This document shows positions 16,820 to 25,223 of a DNA stretch of 64,000 nt, piece after piece (position 1 is the first letter of the stretch; the number at the start of each line of letters is the position of its first letter). The notes beneath the pieces were generated by a model. That model did no database searches, was not told the origin of the DNA, and was given only the letters and a program-made list of their open reading frames with translations. The DNA comes from JAFECT01 sp964432415 (GTDB lineage Bacteria > Pseudomonadota > Alphaproteobacteria > Caulobacterales > Caulobacteraceae), in the NCBI GenBank assembly GCA_964432415.1, contig CAYSNW010000012.1, positions 12,120 through 76,119 of the forward strand, in the 5' to 3' direction. The position numbers and the translations under genes were made by a program.

Positions 16820-16944
16820 GGCACGGTCCGGGCTTGATCGAATCTGACGACCTCCAACAGATACCCCCGCGGTTAACGGGACGCTACGTCTAGGTGGTCG
16901 CAGGGGCGGATCATCAACATCTTGTGTCGATCTGGGGATAAGAG

Positions 16945-17607
16945 ATGACTGAGGCCTATCGGGTGTATGGCGGACCGGGCTCCGGATCGGTGGCGGTCGA
17001 GGCCGCCATGACCCTGCTGAAGCTCCCCTACCGGACCCTGGACGCCGCCTCCTGGTGCGGGCCTGAGGCCAAGGCCCTGGCCGACCAGGTCAATCCGCTT
17101 GGGCAGGTGCCGACCGTGGAATTTCCCGATGGTCGCCTGATGACCGAAAGCGCGGCGATCCTGATCTGGCTCGCCGACGCCCATCCCGGGGCCGGCCTGG
17201 CGCCCAAGCCCGACGCGCCGGAACGCTCCGACTACCTGCGCTGGATGGTCTATGTGCCGGCCAACATCTACGCCATGTACCTGCTGCGCGACGAACCCGC
17301 CGCCTGGGCGGACGGCAAGGCGGACCAGGACGCCCTGAAGACGCGCGCCGCCGAGCGGATCAAGCGCTGCTGGGGCGTAATCGAGGCCTGGGCCGCAGCG
17401 CAAGGCCCGCGCCCCTGGCTGCTGGGCGAGCGCATGAGCCTGCTGGACGTCTACCTCACCGTCGTCTCGCGCTGGACCCCGCGGCGGCGCTGGTTCGCCG
17501 AGGCCTGCCCGACGCTGAACGCCATCGTGCGCAAGGTCGACGCCCTTCCGGAGCTGCAGGCCTTCTGGGCCGAGCGGTTCCCGTTCAGCGAGGGCTGGGA
17601 GGGGTGA
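16945..17607 (+). CDS. Glutathione S-transferase family protein
   Basis: A 220-residue cytosolic GST-fold protein. The thioredoxin-like half has the cis-proline and glutathione-contact region NPLGQVPTVEFPDGRLMTES, and the helical half has PWLLGERMSLLDVYL with the N-capping motif. The N-terminal YGGPGSGSVAVEAAMTLL places a serine at the usual catalytic site. GGGGAT precedes the ATG. It stands alone, divergent from nrdB. Substrate cannot be told. Confidence 0.85.
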   Translation: MTEAYRVYGGPGSGSVAVEAAMTLLKLPYRTLDAASWCGPEAKALADQVNPLGQVPTVEFPDGRLMTESAAILIWLADAHPGAGLAPKPDAPERSDYLRWMVYVPANIYAMYLLRDEPAAWADGKADQDALKTRAAERIKRCWGVIEAWAAAQGPRPWLLGERMSLLDVYLTVVSRWTPRRRWFAEACPTLNAIVRKVDALPELQAFWAERFPFSEGWEG

Positions 17608-17638
17608 CGCGGGCTCCCGGGCGCGCTAACTGCGGCCC

Positions 17639-17923
17639 ATGAGCGAACAGTTCGCCTACACCGCCGACGCCGAGGGGCCGCCGCGCCTGAGGTTCTACAT
17701 CTACCAGACCGGCGCCGGTCCGGACGGCCGGCCGCTGTGGATGTTCACCGTCGACGAATACGACGCGCTCGGGCGCTCCAGCCCACTGGCGGAGCGGATC
17801 GAGCCGAGCTTCAAGGACATCATGGCCGCGCCGGCGGAGTTCACCTCCGAGATCCTGGAGTGGCGCACCATGTCCGGCGGCGAGCCGGTGGACCTGCACG
17901 CCATCGCCGCGCGGATGGCCTAA
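17639..17923 (+). CDS. Conserved-looking small hypothetical protein
   Basis: A 94-residue soluble protein without signal peptide or membrane segment. It contains RLRFYIYQTGAGPDGRPLWM and ITS-like turns around EYDALGRSSPLAERIE. I do not recognise the family. It begins 31 bases after the GST stop and ends with a four-base convergent overlap with the CHRD gene. Codon use is like its neighbours, which supports a real gene. Function unknown. Confidence 0.6.
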   Translation: MSEQFAYTADAEGPPRLRFYIYQTGAGPDGRPLWMFTVDEYDALGRSSPLAERIEPSFKDIMAAPAEFTSEILEWRTMSGGEPVDLHAIAARMA

Positions 17924-18453
17924 CCCGCGACCGGGACGACCTCGCCGCTGATCTCGCCATCGTTGACCGTGTTGCTGTGGATGTTCAGCACCACGCGCCC
18001 GGCCTGCATGGCCGCCACGAAATCCTCGAACGAGGTGGTGGAGTTCAGCTTCGCCGCCCCGTCGGCGTAGGCGTAGTCCTTGACGCTCAGCCGAAAGCCC
18101 GCCGCGGTCTCGCTGTAGCCCGGGCCGAAGGGAAACGGCAGCAGCAGGGCCGAGCTCGACGGGTCGGAATGGTCGTGCGAGCCGTAGATGTGCAGGTGCA
18201 CCGGCCCGATCGGGGCGAAGGCCAGCTTGCTCCACAGGTCGGTGGTCTTCATGCCCTTCACGTCCATGGTCATGGCCACGGTGTGGGCGTCGGTGTCGAT
18301 GGTGATCTCGGCCTCGCCGGTCGCCTTCGACCCGGTCATGGTCGGCATGCGGTCGCCGCGCAGCTCGGCCCTGTAGTGCAGTTCCTTCGCCTGCGCGGGC
18401 GCGGCGGCGAGCAGGAGCAGGGCCACGCCGGCGGCGGCCAATCGGATCAGCAT
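17920..18453 (-). CDS. Exported CHRD-domain protein
   Basis: A 177-residue protein with a clear signal peptide (residues 1-22, ending APAQA) and a CHRD (chordin-like) domain: YRAELRGDRMPTMTGSKATG, GEAEITIDTDAHTVAM, PVHLHIYGSHDHSDPSS and VVLNIHSNTVNDGEISGEVV. The His-rich HLHIYGSHDHSD motif resembles the metal-type site common in bacterial CHRD domains. The start at 18453 was chosen for the signal peptide and an AGAGGA ribosome site. Function of the domain in bacteria is poorly known. Confidence 0.85.
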   Translation of the reverse strand: MLIRLAAAGVALLLLAAAPAQAKELHYRAELRGDRMPTMTGSKATGEAEITIDTDAHTVAMTMDVKGMKTTDLWSKLAFAPIGPVHLHIYGSHDHSDPSSSALLLPFPFGPGYSETAAGFRLSVKDYAYADGAAKLNSTTSFEDFVAAMQAGRVVLNIHSNTVNDGEISGEVVPVAG

Positions 18454-18587
18454 GGGACGGTTTCCTCTTGGCGCGGCGTCGCGCGGACCCGGAAACCTTT
18501 CCGAGGCCCGCCCGGCTTGGCAATCCCGCTTCATCGCATTCGCGAACCCCGCACCGGGTTTGCGACGAACGACCTGGCCGCGCGAGA

Positions 18588-19886
18588 CTAATCCTCCAGG
18601 ATCCGGCTGGTCTTCTTCGTGTCGCGCATGGCCAGATAGGTCAGCAGCGAGGCGGCGATCACCACCGTCACATAGATGAAGAAGCCGCTCTCCTGGCCCC
18701 GGTCCTTGAACCACAGGGCGACGTATTCCGCCGTGCCGCCGAACAGGGCGTTGGCGACGGCGTAGGGCAGGGCCACGCCCAGGCCGCGGATTTCGGAGGG
18801 GAACAGCTCGGCCTTCACCACCGCATTGATCGAGGTGTAGAGGCTGACCACCAGCAGCGCGCAGAGCACCAGTTCAAACGCCGTGGTCGCGTCATGGACC
18901 TTCGCAAGCGTCGTCAGGATCGGCCAGGTCATCGCCGTTCCCAGCACCCCGAAGGCGATCAGCAGCGGCTTTCGCCCCACCTTGTCCGACACCCAGCCGT
19001 AGAGCGGCTGCACCGCCATCATGACCAGGAGTCCCAGGGTCGAGATCTGGGTGGCGCTCTCCTTGGAGAATCCCGCCGTATTGGCCAGGAACTTCTGCAT
19101 GTAGATGGTGAAGGTATAGAAGGCGAGCGTGCCCCCGGCGGTCAGGCCTATGACCGTCAGCGTCTCCTTGGGATGACGCACGAACAGCCACATCGTACGG
19201 CCACGCTCCTGGTGCTGCACCGCCTTGTAGGACGGCGTCTCGTCGATGCGGGTCCGGAGCCAGAACACCGAAATCGCGAGCAGGGCCCCCACCACGAAGG
19301 GAATGCGCCAGCCCCAGGCCTGCAGCTCCGGCTTGGTCAGGGTCGCCTGCAGAACCAGCAGCAGCGCCTGGGCGACCAGCTGGCCCGAGATCAGGGTCAT
19401 GTACTGCAGGCTCGACCACATGCCCCGGTGCTTCCGGCCGGCCATCTCCGACAGATAGGTCGAGGAGGCGCCGTACTCGCCGCCCAGGCTCAGGCCCTGG
19501 ATCAGCCGCGCCGCCACCAGGAGCCAGGTCGCCGCCACCCCGATGTCGGCATAGCCGGGCAGGATCGCGATCAGCAGCGAGCCGAAGCACATCAGCGCCA
19601 CCGACAGGGTCAGCGACGCCTTGCGCCCCGCCCGGTCGGCGTAGACCCCCATCACCCAGGCGCCCAGCGGCCGGGCGAAGAAGCCCACCGCGAACACCCC
19701 GGCGGTCTCCATCAGCTGCTTGGTCGTGCCGCCCGGCGCGAAGAAGACCTTGGAGAAGTACAGGCCGAAGGCGGAATAGGCGTACCAGTCGAACCACTCG
19801 ACCAGGTTGCCGGCGGAGCCGCCGAAGATCGATCTCAGGCGCGAAAACCCGCCCGGGCCTGTGGCGCTTGCCGCATCGGCGCTCAT
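18588..19886 (-). CDS. MHS-family MFS transporter, alpha-ketoglutarate permease-like
   Basis: A 432-residue twelve-helix proton symporter of the metabolite:H+ symporter family. Typical motifs are GNLVEWFDWYAYSAFGLYFS at the first helix, GVYADRAGRKASLT in the 2-3 loop, RLIQGLSLGGEYGASSTYLS, and GWVSDKVGRKPLLI in the 8-9 loop. These are closest to KgtP/ShiA-type carriers of dicarboxylates or similar acids. A GGGGAG ribosome site precedes the ATG. Substrate is inferred only from family likeness. Confidence 0.85.
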   Translation of the reverse strand: MSADAASATGPGGFSRLRSIFGGSAGNLVEWFDWYAYSAFGLYFSKVFFAPGGTTKQLMETAGVFAVGFFARPLGAWVMGVYADRAGRKASLTLSVALMCFGSLLIAILPGYADIGVAATWLLVAARLIQGLSLGGEYGASSTYLSEMAGRKHRGMWSSLQYMTLISGQLVAQALLLVLQATLTKPELQAWGWRIPFVVGALLAISVFWLRTRIDETPSYKAVQHQERGRTMWLFVRHPKETLTVIGLTAGGTLAFYTFTIYMQKFLANTAGFSKESATQISTLGLLVMMAVQPLYGWVSDKVGRKPLLIAFGVLGTAMTWPILTTLAKVHDATTAFELVLCALLVVSLYTSINAVVKAELFPSEIRGLGVALPYAVANALFGGTAEYVALWFKDRGQESGFFIYVTVVIAASLLTYLAMRDTKKTSRILED

Positions 19887-19947
19887 GATCGCTCCCCTGC
19901 CTCGTGAGCGGGGAGCTTAGGGAGGAACGTCGCCTCGGGCCAGCGCC

Positions 19948-22056
19948 TCAGGCGGCCTTGACCGCCTCGGCCTCGTCCGCGCCGGGCGCATAGAGCGCCA
20001 GGGCCTCGATCAGCTTCTCGCGGCGGATGGGCTTCGGCAGATGGCCGTCCATGCCGGCCTTGACGCAGGCCTCCACGTCGGCCGAGGCGGTGTCGGCGGT
20101 CATGGCCACGATCGGGGTCCGGGCCGCGGCGCCGCCCAACGCCCGGATGGCCGCGGTCGCCGCCAGGCCGTCCATGCCGGGCATGTGCACGTCCATGAAC
20201 ACCAGGTCGAAGCTCTCGTTCTTCAGGGCCTCGACCGCGCCTGAGCCATCGCTGCGGGTCGACACCAGGCAGCCGGCGGCGATCAGCATCAGGCTGGCCA
20301 CCTCGCGGTTGACCGGGTGGTCGTCGACCACCAGCACCTTGAGCCCGGCCACGTCGGATTCCGCGGCCGCTTCGGCCTTGGGCGCCGCCTCGGCGCGCGG
20401 CAGGGTGACCTCGAACCAGAATTCCGATCCGCCGGTCTCCGCCGGTCGGTAGCCGATGGCGCCGTCCATGACCTCGATCAGCCGGCGCGAAATGGCCAGG
20501 CCCAGGCCCGAGCCGCCGAACTCGCGTGCGGTAGTGCTGTCGACCTGGGAGAAAACCTGGAACAGCCGGTCGACCCGGTTGGCGGGCACGCCCACCCCGG
20601 TGTCGGTGACCCTGACGGTCAGCACGTCGCCCTCGTCGTCCTCGCGGCGGTCCACGCTCAGGCGCACCTCGCCGATCGAGGTGAACTTCACCGCATTGCC
20701 GATCAGGTTGAGCGCCACCTGGGCCAGGCGGCTGTCGTCGCCGATGTGACGCAGGCCCTCGATCTCGTCGAGGTCGAGCGCCAGGTCGAGGCCCTTGGCC
20801 TCCGCCGTCCCGCGCACCAGATCCGCCGCCCCGGTCAGGACGTCGGCCAGCGCGAAGGGCCTGGGCGCCAGCTCGATCCGTCCGGCCTCCAGCCGCGACA
20901 GGTCCAGCACGTCGTTGACCAGCGACAGCAGCACGTCGCAGGAGCCGCCCATCATCTCGACCTGGCGGCGCAGGTCCGCGGGCAGGTCCTCGCGCCGGCC
21001 GATGATCTGGACGAAGCCCAGCAGGCCGTTCAGCGGGGTGCGGATCTCGTGGCTCATCACCGCCAGGAACTGGGTCTTGGCGCGGGTGGCGCTTTCGGCG
21101 GCCGCCTTGGCGGCGCGGGCCTCGCGCACCTTCAGCGCCAGGGCCTCGCGGTCGCGGCGGCGGTCCGCCAGGAAGCTCGCGGCCGGCAGCATCGAGACCA
21201 GCATGGCGGTCAGGTAGAACTGCAGGATCAGGGCGCGGCGCGCGGCCTCGACTCCGGGGAGCATGTTCAGCGGCCCATGCCCGGCCAGGGTGAAGGGCAC
21301 GGCGATGGCCGCGATCAGGGACAGGGCCACGCTGGTCCAGGTCGGGCCCAGCCGGATGGTGAGCAGCAGCAACAGCGGAAACTGGAGGAAGATGACCGGC
21401 ATCACCTCCTGGGAGAAGACCAGGGCCGCGGCCAGGGCCACGGCGCCCAGCAGGACGGCGCGCTCGACCGGACCCGCAGCGCAGTCGCGCGCGTAGCGGC
21501 GCGGACGGACGGCCAGCAGGGTCATGGGCACGGTCAGGATCAGGCCCAGGCTGTCGGCGGAGAACCAGCCCCACCAGGTCGCCAGGAAGGGCTGGCCAAA
21601 GCGGAAGGCGAACAGGGCGGACCCGGCCGCCGTGATCACAGCCACGGAGGGCACGACGGCGACCAGAATGAAGCGGAAGAAGCGCACCGGCCGCACCATG
21701 TTCAGCGCTGCGCCGCAGAGGCGGCGGGTCAGCAGGGCGACGAGGCCCGCCTCCAGCAGGCCGAAGACGGCGTAGTCCACATTTCGCTCGATCCCCGCAC
21801 CCAGCGCGGCCTTGATCGCGAGGTCGGCGGCGAAGCAGGCCAGGACCGTGGGACCCACCAGCCGGCGGGGCAGCAGCAGGATGGCCGCCACCATCAGTCC
21901 GCTGGCGGGCCAGATCGTGGCCACGCCCTGGTGATTGCAGGTCCAGTGGATGGCGCCGGCGATGCTGGCGGCGAACAGGACGGTCAGGCCGGCGGCGAAG
22001 GCGACGCCACGCGCCGGTTGGGCGTCACGGGTCAGCCGCCAGAAGGGTATGCGCAT
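19948..22056 (-). CDS. MASE1 hybrid sensor histidine kinase
   Basis: A 702-residue membrane kinase. Residues about 15-300 form a MASE1 sensor with eight or more membrane segments (VATIWPASGLMVAAILLLPR, WWGWFSADSLGLILTVP). A short coiled linker leads to the HisKA domain (AVMSHEIRTPLNGLLGF, phosphoacceptor H336), an HATPase domain (NLIGNAVKFT, DTGVGVP, GSGLGLAISRRL) and a C-terminal receiver with phosphoacceptor D622 in FMDVHMPGMDG. There is no separate output domain and no adjacent response regulator, so a phosphotransfer protein elsewhere is expected. Signal unknown. Confidence 0.9.
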   Translation of the reverse strand: MRIPFWRLTRDAQPARGVAFAAGLTVLFAASIAGAIHWTCNHQGVATIWPASGLMVAAILLLPRRLVGPTVLACFAADLAIKAALGAGIERNVDYAVFGLLEAGLVALLTRRLCGAALNMVRPVRFFRFILVAVVPSVAVITAAGSALFAFRFGQPFLATWWGWFSADSLGLILTVPMTLLAVRPRRYARDCAAGPVERAVLLGAVALAAALVFSQEVMPVIFLQFPLLLLLTIRLGPTWTSVALSLIAAIAVPFTLAGHGPLNMLPGVEAARRALILQFYLTAMLVSMLPAASFLADRRRDREALALKVREARAAKAAAESATRAKTQFLAVMSHEIRTPLNGLLGFVQIIGRREDLPADLRRQVEMMGGSCDVLLSLVNDVLDLSRLEAGRIELAPRPFALADVLTGAADLVRGTAEAKGLDLALDLDEIEGLRHIGDDSRLAQVALNLIGNAVKFTSIGEVRLSVDRREDDEGDVLTVRVTDTGVGVPANRVDRLFQVFSQVDSTTAREFGGSGLGLAISRRLIEVMDGAIGYRPAETGGSEFWFEVTLPRAEAAPKAEAAAESDVAGLKVLVVDDHPVNREVASLMLIAAGCLVSTRSDGSGAVEALKNESFDLVFMDVHMPGMDGLAATAAIRALGGAAARTPIVAMTADTASADVEACVKAGMDGHLPKPIRREKLIEALALYAPGADEAEAVKAA

Positions 22057-22139
22057 GCGCCGGGACTCCGGGTTTCGGGAGCCACCTTGGGTGTAGAACC
22101 CTAAAATACGGTGTTCGCTCGAACCCGTTCGCCGAAAAA

Positions 22140-23012
22140 TCAGCCGCCCGGTTTGAACGACAGGGTGAAGGCCACCATCGACGAATGGGTGTCCACATCC
22201 ACCGAGCGGATGTTGTCCAGCCGGACCTTGCGGTCGACGTAGCCGAAGGAGGCCTGCAGGTCGCCCTTGCGCCAGGCCACACCCGCCTGCCGGTCACCGA
22301 TGAAGGCGCCGTCGTCGGTGGACATGCCCGAGCGCCGCCAGCCGTTGTCGCCCTTGAGGAAATTGTAGCCGATCGCCCGGCCGCTGGCCTCCGCGTACAG
22401 GTACCAGCGGCCCATGCCGCCGAACGCCGCGCCGTTCTGCACGCCGAAGCGCGACAGGCCGCTGTCCTGCCGGGCCTTGCCGAAGATGAGGGTGGCGCCG
22501 GCCTCGGCCGATCCGCCGGCGCTGGTCATGCCCAAACCCGCGTGGGGGGTCACGTCGAAGGCGTATTCGCCGCTCTTCAGCCTGAGCGCCGAAGGCCAGC
22601 CGCGGGTGTAGCTCACGTCGTAGGCCTCGTTGTCCGTCACCGCATGGCCATCGAGCCGGAGCGGCGCGCCCGAGGCGCCGTAGATCGGCCCGCCGGAGGT
22701 CACCCGCAGCCGATCCACCGACCCGCCGGCGCCGTCGAACCACAGCTCGCGCGAGGCGTAGGCCACCGGGCCCTGGGGGGTCTGGTAGACCACGGGTCCG
22801 AAGGACAGGTCTTCGTCGTAGCGCGCGCCGGCCAGGCTCGGGGTCTTCAGGCCCTCGTCCCAGCTGGGGACCGGGGCGGAGGCCGCGAAGGCGGCCGTGT
22901 CCGACTTGGGGGGAACGTATTTCCAGTCTTCGGCGCCGGCCACAGCCGGCAGGAGGGCCGCGAACGCCGCGCCCGAGGCCAATCCGATCGTCAGCTTTCG
23001 CAGAACGCGCAC
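22140..23012 (-). CDS. Outer-membrane barrel, LpxR-like (lipid A deacylase type)
   Basis: A 290-residue exported protein with a signal peptide ending AVAGA. The C-terminal half alternates polar and non-polar residues and ends VAFTLSFKPGG, like a beta-barrel. The segments RWYLYAEASGRAIGYNFLKG, IGDRQAGVAWRKGDLQASFG and YVDRKVR resemble LpxR-family lipid A 3-O-deacylases, but I could not confirm all catalytic residues. The start may be TTG at 23015 or GTG at 23012; GGAGG spacing favours GTG. A 9-bp inverted repeat lies just upstream. It could instead be another porin-like protein. Confidence 0.55.
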   Translation of the reverse strand: MRVLRKLTIGLASGAAFAALLPAVAGAEDWKYVPPKSDTAAFAASAPVPSWDEGLKTPSLAGARYDEDLSFGPVVYQTPQGPVAYASRELWFDGAGGSVDRLRVTSGGPIYGASGAPLRLDGHAVTDNEAYDVSYTRGWPSALRLKSGEYAFDVTPHAGLGMTSAGGSAEAGATLIFGKARQDSGLSRFGVQNGAAFGGMGRWYLYAEASGRAIGYNFLKGDNGWRRSGMSTDDGAFIGDRQAGVAWRKGDLQASFGYVDRKVRLDNIRSVDVDTHSSMVAFTLSFKPGG

Positions 23013-23025
23013 CAACCCGCCTCCG

Positions 23026-23058
23026 AACTGTCGTTAACCCATTCAGATCACGACAGTT
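23026..23058. promoter_or_regulatory. Inverted repeat upstream of the LpxR-like gene
   Basis: AACTGTCGT at 23026-23034 and its exact complement at 23050-23058 are separated by 15 bases. The repeat begins about 13 bases before the start codon, so it may be an operator or a leader hairpin that affects ribosome access. Only the symmetry is seen. Confidence 0.35.
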
Positions 23059-23127
23059 TTTACAGACCCACTATGCTGCGGGCCTAACGTACGGCGTCCT
23101 TGCAAGTTCCGCGCCCAAATGGCTGCG

Positions 23128-24996
23128 TCACTGGCAGGCCAGGCACTCCTCGTAGTCGGTGCGCGCGGCGCCCGACATGTCGACCTTCTCGGCCGTCTCG
23201 CCCCCGGCGAAGGAGGCCCGCTGCACCGACTTGGAGCGCAGGTAGTAGAGCGACTTCACGCCGCGCTCCCACGCCGTCCAGTGCAGCATGTGCAGGTCCC
23301 ACTTATCCACGTCGCCGGGCAGGAAGACGTTGAGCGACTGCGACTGGCAGACCTCCGGCGTTCGGTCCGCCGCCAGCTCCACGACCCAGCGCTGGTCCAG
23401 CTCGAAGGCGGTTTTGAACACGTCTTTCTCGTCCTGGCTCAGGAAATCCAGGTGCTGGACCGAGCCCTCGTTCTCCAGGATCGAGGACCAGACCTCGGTG
23501 GTGTCCTTGCCCTTTTCGCCCAGGATCTTCTCCAGGTAGGGGTTCTTGACCGCGAACGAGCCCGAGAGGGTCTTGTGGGTGTAGATGTTGGCCGGGATCG
23601 GCTCGATGCCGGCGGAGGTCCCGCCGCAGATGATCGAGATCGACGCCGTCGGCGCGATCGCCAGCTTGTGGGAGAAGCGCTCCATCACGCCCTTCTCGGC
23701 GGCGTCCGGGCAGGGTCCGCGCTCCTCGGCCAGCACGCGGCTGGCCTTGTCGGCCTCGCGCCGCAGGCTTCTGAAGATGCGCATGTTCCAGGACTTGGCC
23801 ATGGCGCTCTCGAAGGGCACGCCCTGCGCCTGCAGGAAGCTGTGGAAGCCCATCAGCCCCAGGCCCACCGAGCGCTCGCGCCGGGCGGAATAGATCGCGT
23901 CCGCCATCTCCGGCGGGGCGCGCTGGATGAAGTCCTCCAGCACATTGTCGAGGAAGCGCATGACATCCTCGATGAAGGTCGGGTGCTCGCGCCACTCCAG
24001 GTACTTCTCGGCGTTGACCGAGGACAGGCAGCAGACCGCGGTGCGCTCGCGCCCGGTGTGGTCGGGGCCCGAGTGCAGCATGATCTCGGAGCAGAGGTTC
24101 GACTGGGTGACCTTCAGGCCCAGGTCGCGCTGGAAGTCGGGCATGGCCCGGTTCACCGCGTCGGAGAAGATCAGGTAGGGCTCGCCGGTCTGCAGCCGGA
24201 TCTCCAGGATCTTCTGCCACAGCGAGCGGGCGTCGACGAAGCGGACGACTTCGGTGGTCTTGGGGCTCCTTAAGCCAAACTGGGCCCCGTCGCGCACGGC
24301 CTCCATGAACTCGTCGGTGATGTTGATGCCGTGGTGGAGGTTCAGGCTCTTGCGGTTGAAGTCGCCCGAGGGTTTGCGGATTTCGAGGAACTCCTCGATC
24401 TCGGGGTGGTGCACGTCCAGGTACACGGCCGCCGAACCGCGGCGTAAGGAGCCCTGGCTGATCGCAAGCGTGAGGGAGTCCATCACCCGGATGAAGGGGA
24501 TGATGCCCGAGGTCTGGCCCGCGCCCTTGACCTTCTCGCCGATGGAGCGGACCCGGCCCCAGTAGGTGCCGATGCCGCCGCCGTTGGAGGCCAGCGCCAC
24601 GTTCTCGTTCCAGACGTCTACGATCGACTCCAGGCTGTCTCCCACCGAATTCAGGAAGCAGGAGATCGGCAGGCCGCGGTCGGCGCCGCCGTTGGACAGC
24701 ACCGGGGTGGCCGGCATGAACCACAGCATGGAGATGTAGTCGTAGACCCGCTGGGCGTGCTCGGCGTCGTCGGCGTAGGCCGTGGCCACCCGGGCGAACA
24801 TGTCCTGGTAGCTCTCGCCGGCCAGCAGGTAGCGGTCCTCCAGCGTGGTCTTGCCGAACTCGGTCAACAGGGCGTCGCGCGAGCGATCGACCTCGACCTT
24901 GCGGACCAGTTTTAGCTGCGGCGTGGCCTGACCCTGGCCCTGCATACGCGCACCCGAAACGAGGCTTTCCTGCTTAACTGCTTCAGACCCAGCCAT
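23128..24996 (-). CDS. nrdA: Class Ia ribonucleotide reductase, alpha subunit
   Basis: A 622-residue catalytic subunit that reduces ribonucleoside diphosphates. Visible are the first active-site cysteine in LPISCFLNSVGDSLESI, the radical-site group SNLCSEIMLHS (N, C, E), the partner cysteine in TAVCCLSSVN, and the C-terminal redox tail ECLACQ. The sequence is shorter than the E. coli protein because there is no N-terminal ATP-cone. The ATG at 24996 was chosen over a longer frame that would start inside the regulatory boxes. It lies 6.3 kb from nrdB. Confidence 0.93.
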   Translation of the reverse strand: MAGSEAVKQESLVSGARMQGQGQATPQLKLVRKVEVDRSRDALLTEFGKTTLEDRYLLAGESYQDMFARVATAYADDAEHAQRVYDYISMLWFMPATPVLSNGGADRGLPISCFLNSVGDSLESIVDVWNENVALASNGGGIGTYWGRVRSIGEKVKGAGQTSGIIPFIRVMDSLTLAISQGSLRRGSAAVYLDVHHPEIEEFLEIRKPSGDFNRKSLNLHHGINITDEFMEAVRDGAQFGLRSPKTTEVVRFVDARSLWQKILEIRLQTGEPYLIFSDAVNRAMPDFQRDLGLKVTQSNLCSEIMLHSGPDHTGRERTAVCCLSSVNAEKYLEWREHPTFIEDVMRFLDNVLEDFIQRAPPEMADAIYSARRERSVGLGLMGFHSFLQAQGVPFESAMAKSWNMRIFRSLRREADKASRVLAEERGPCPDAAEKGVMERFSHKLAIAPTASISIICGGTSAGIEPIPANIYTHKTLSGSFAVKNPYLEKILGEKGKDTTEVWSSILENEGSVQHLDFLSQDEKDVFKTAFELDQRWVVELAADRTPEVCQSQSLNVFLPGDVDKWDLHMLHWTAWERGVKSLYYLRSKSVQRASFAGGETAEKVDMSGAARTDYEECLACQ

Positions 24997-25050
24997 GACT
25001 GACTTACTCTTCCCCAGACCCGTTGCCAAACAAGGCGTTTTTGCCTCCAG

Positions 25051-25098
25051 ACCCCACATATGGTGTCTCGAAGCGCCCCGAAGCCCAGCATATGGGGA
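25051..25098. promoter_or_regulatory. Pair of NrdR-like boxes upstream of nrdA
   Basis: ACCCCACATATGGTGT (25051-25066) matches the NrdR-box consensus ACACTATATATAGTGT at 12 of 16 positions by eye. A weaker ATAT-centred element, GCCCAGCATATGGGGA, follows at 25083-25098. Their centres are 32 bp apart, about three helical turns, which is a known spacing for tandem NrdR boxes. They lie 55-102 bases before the nrdA ATG. Confidence 0.6.
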
Positions 25099-25223
25099 CA
25101 TAGGGTTAAGGAGCGGTCAATACGAACAAACCCTCGAACCTGTCGAAAAACCTGTGGACGGCGACCGACTCACGGCTGCTCATGGCTTCAGCCGTGCGAC
25201 CGGCGCATCAAAGAATTGTGACC

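Noticed and set aside
16820..16944. NrdR box upstream of nrdB
   Set aside because: I looked for an ATAT-centred palindrome like those ahead of nrdA and found no acceptable match.
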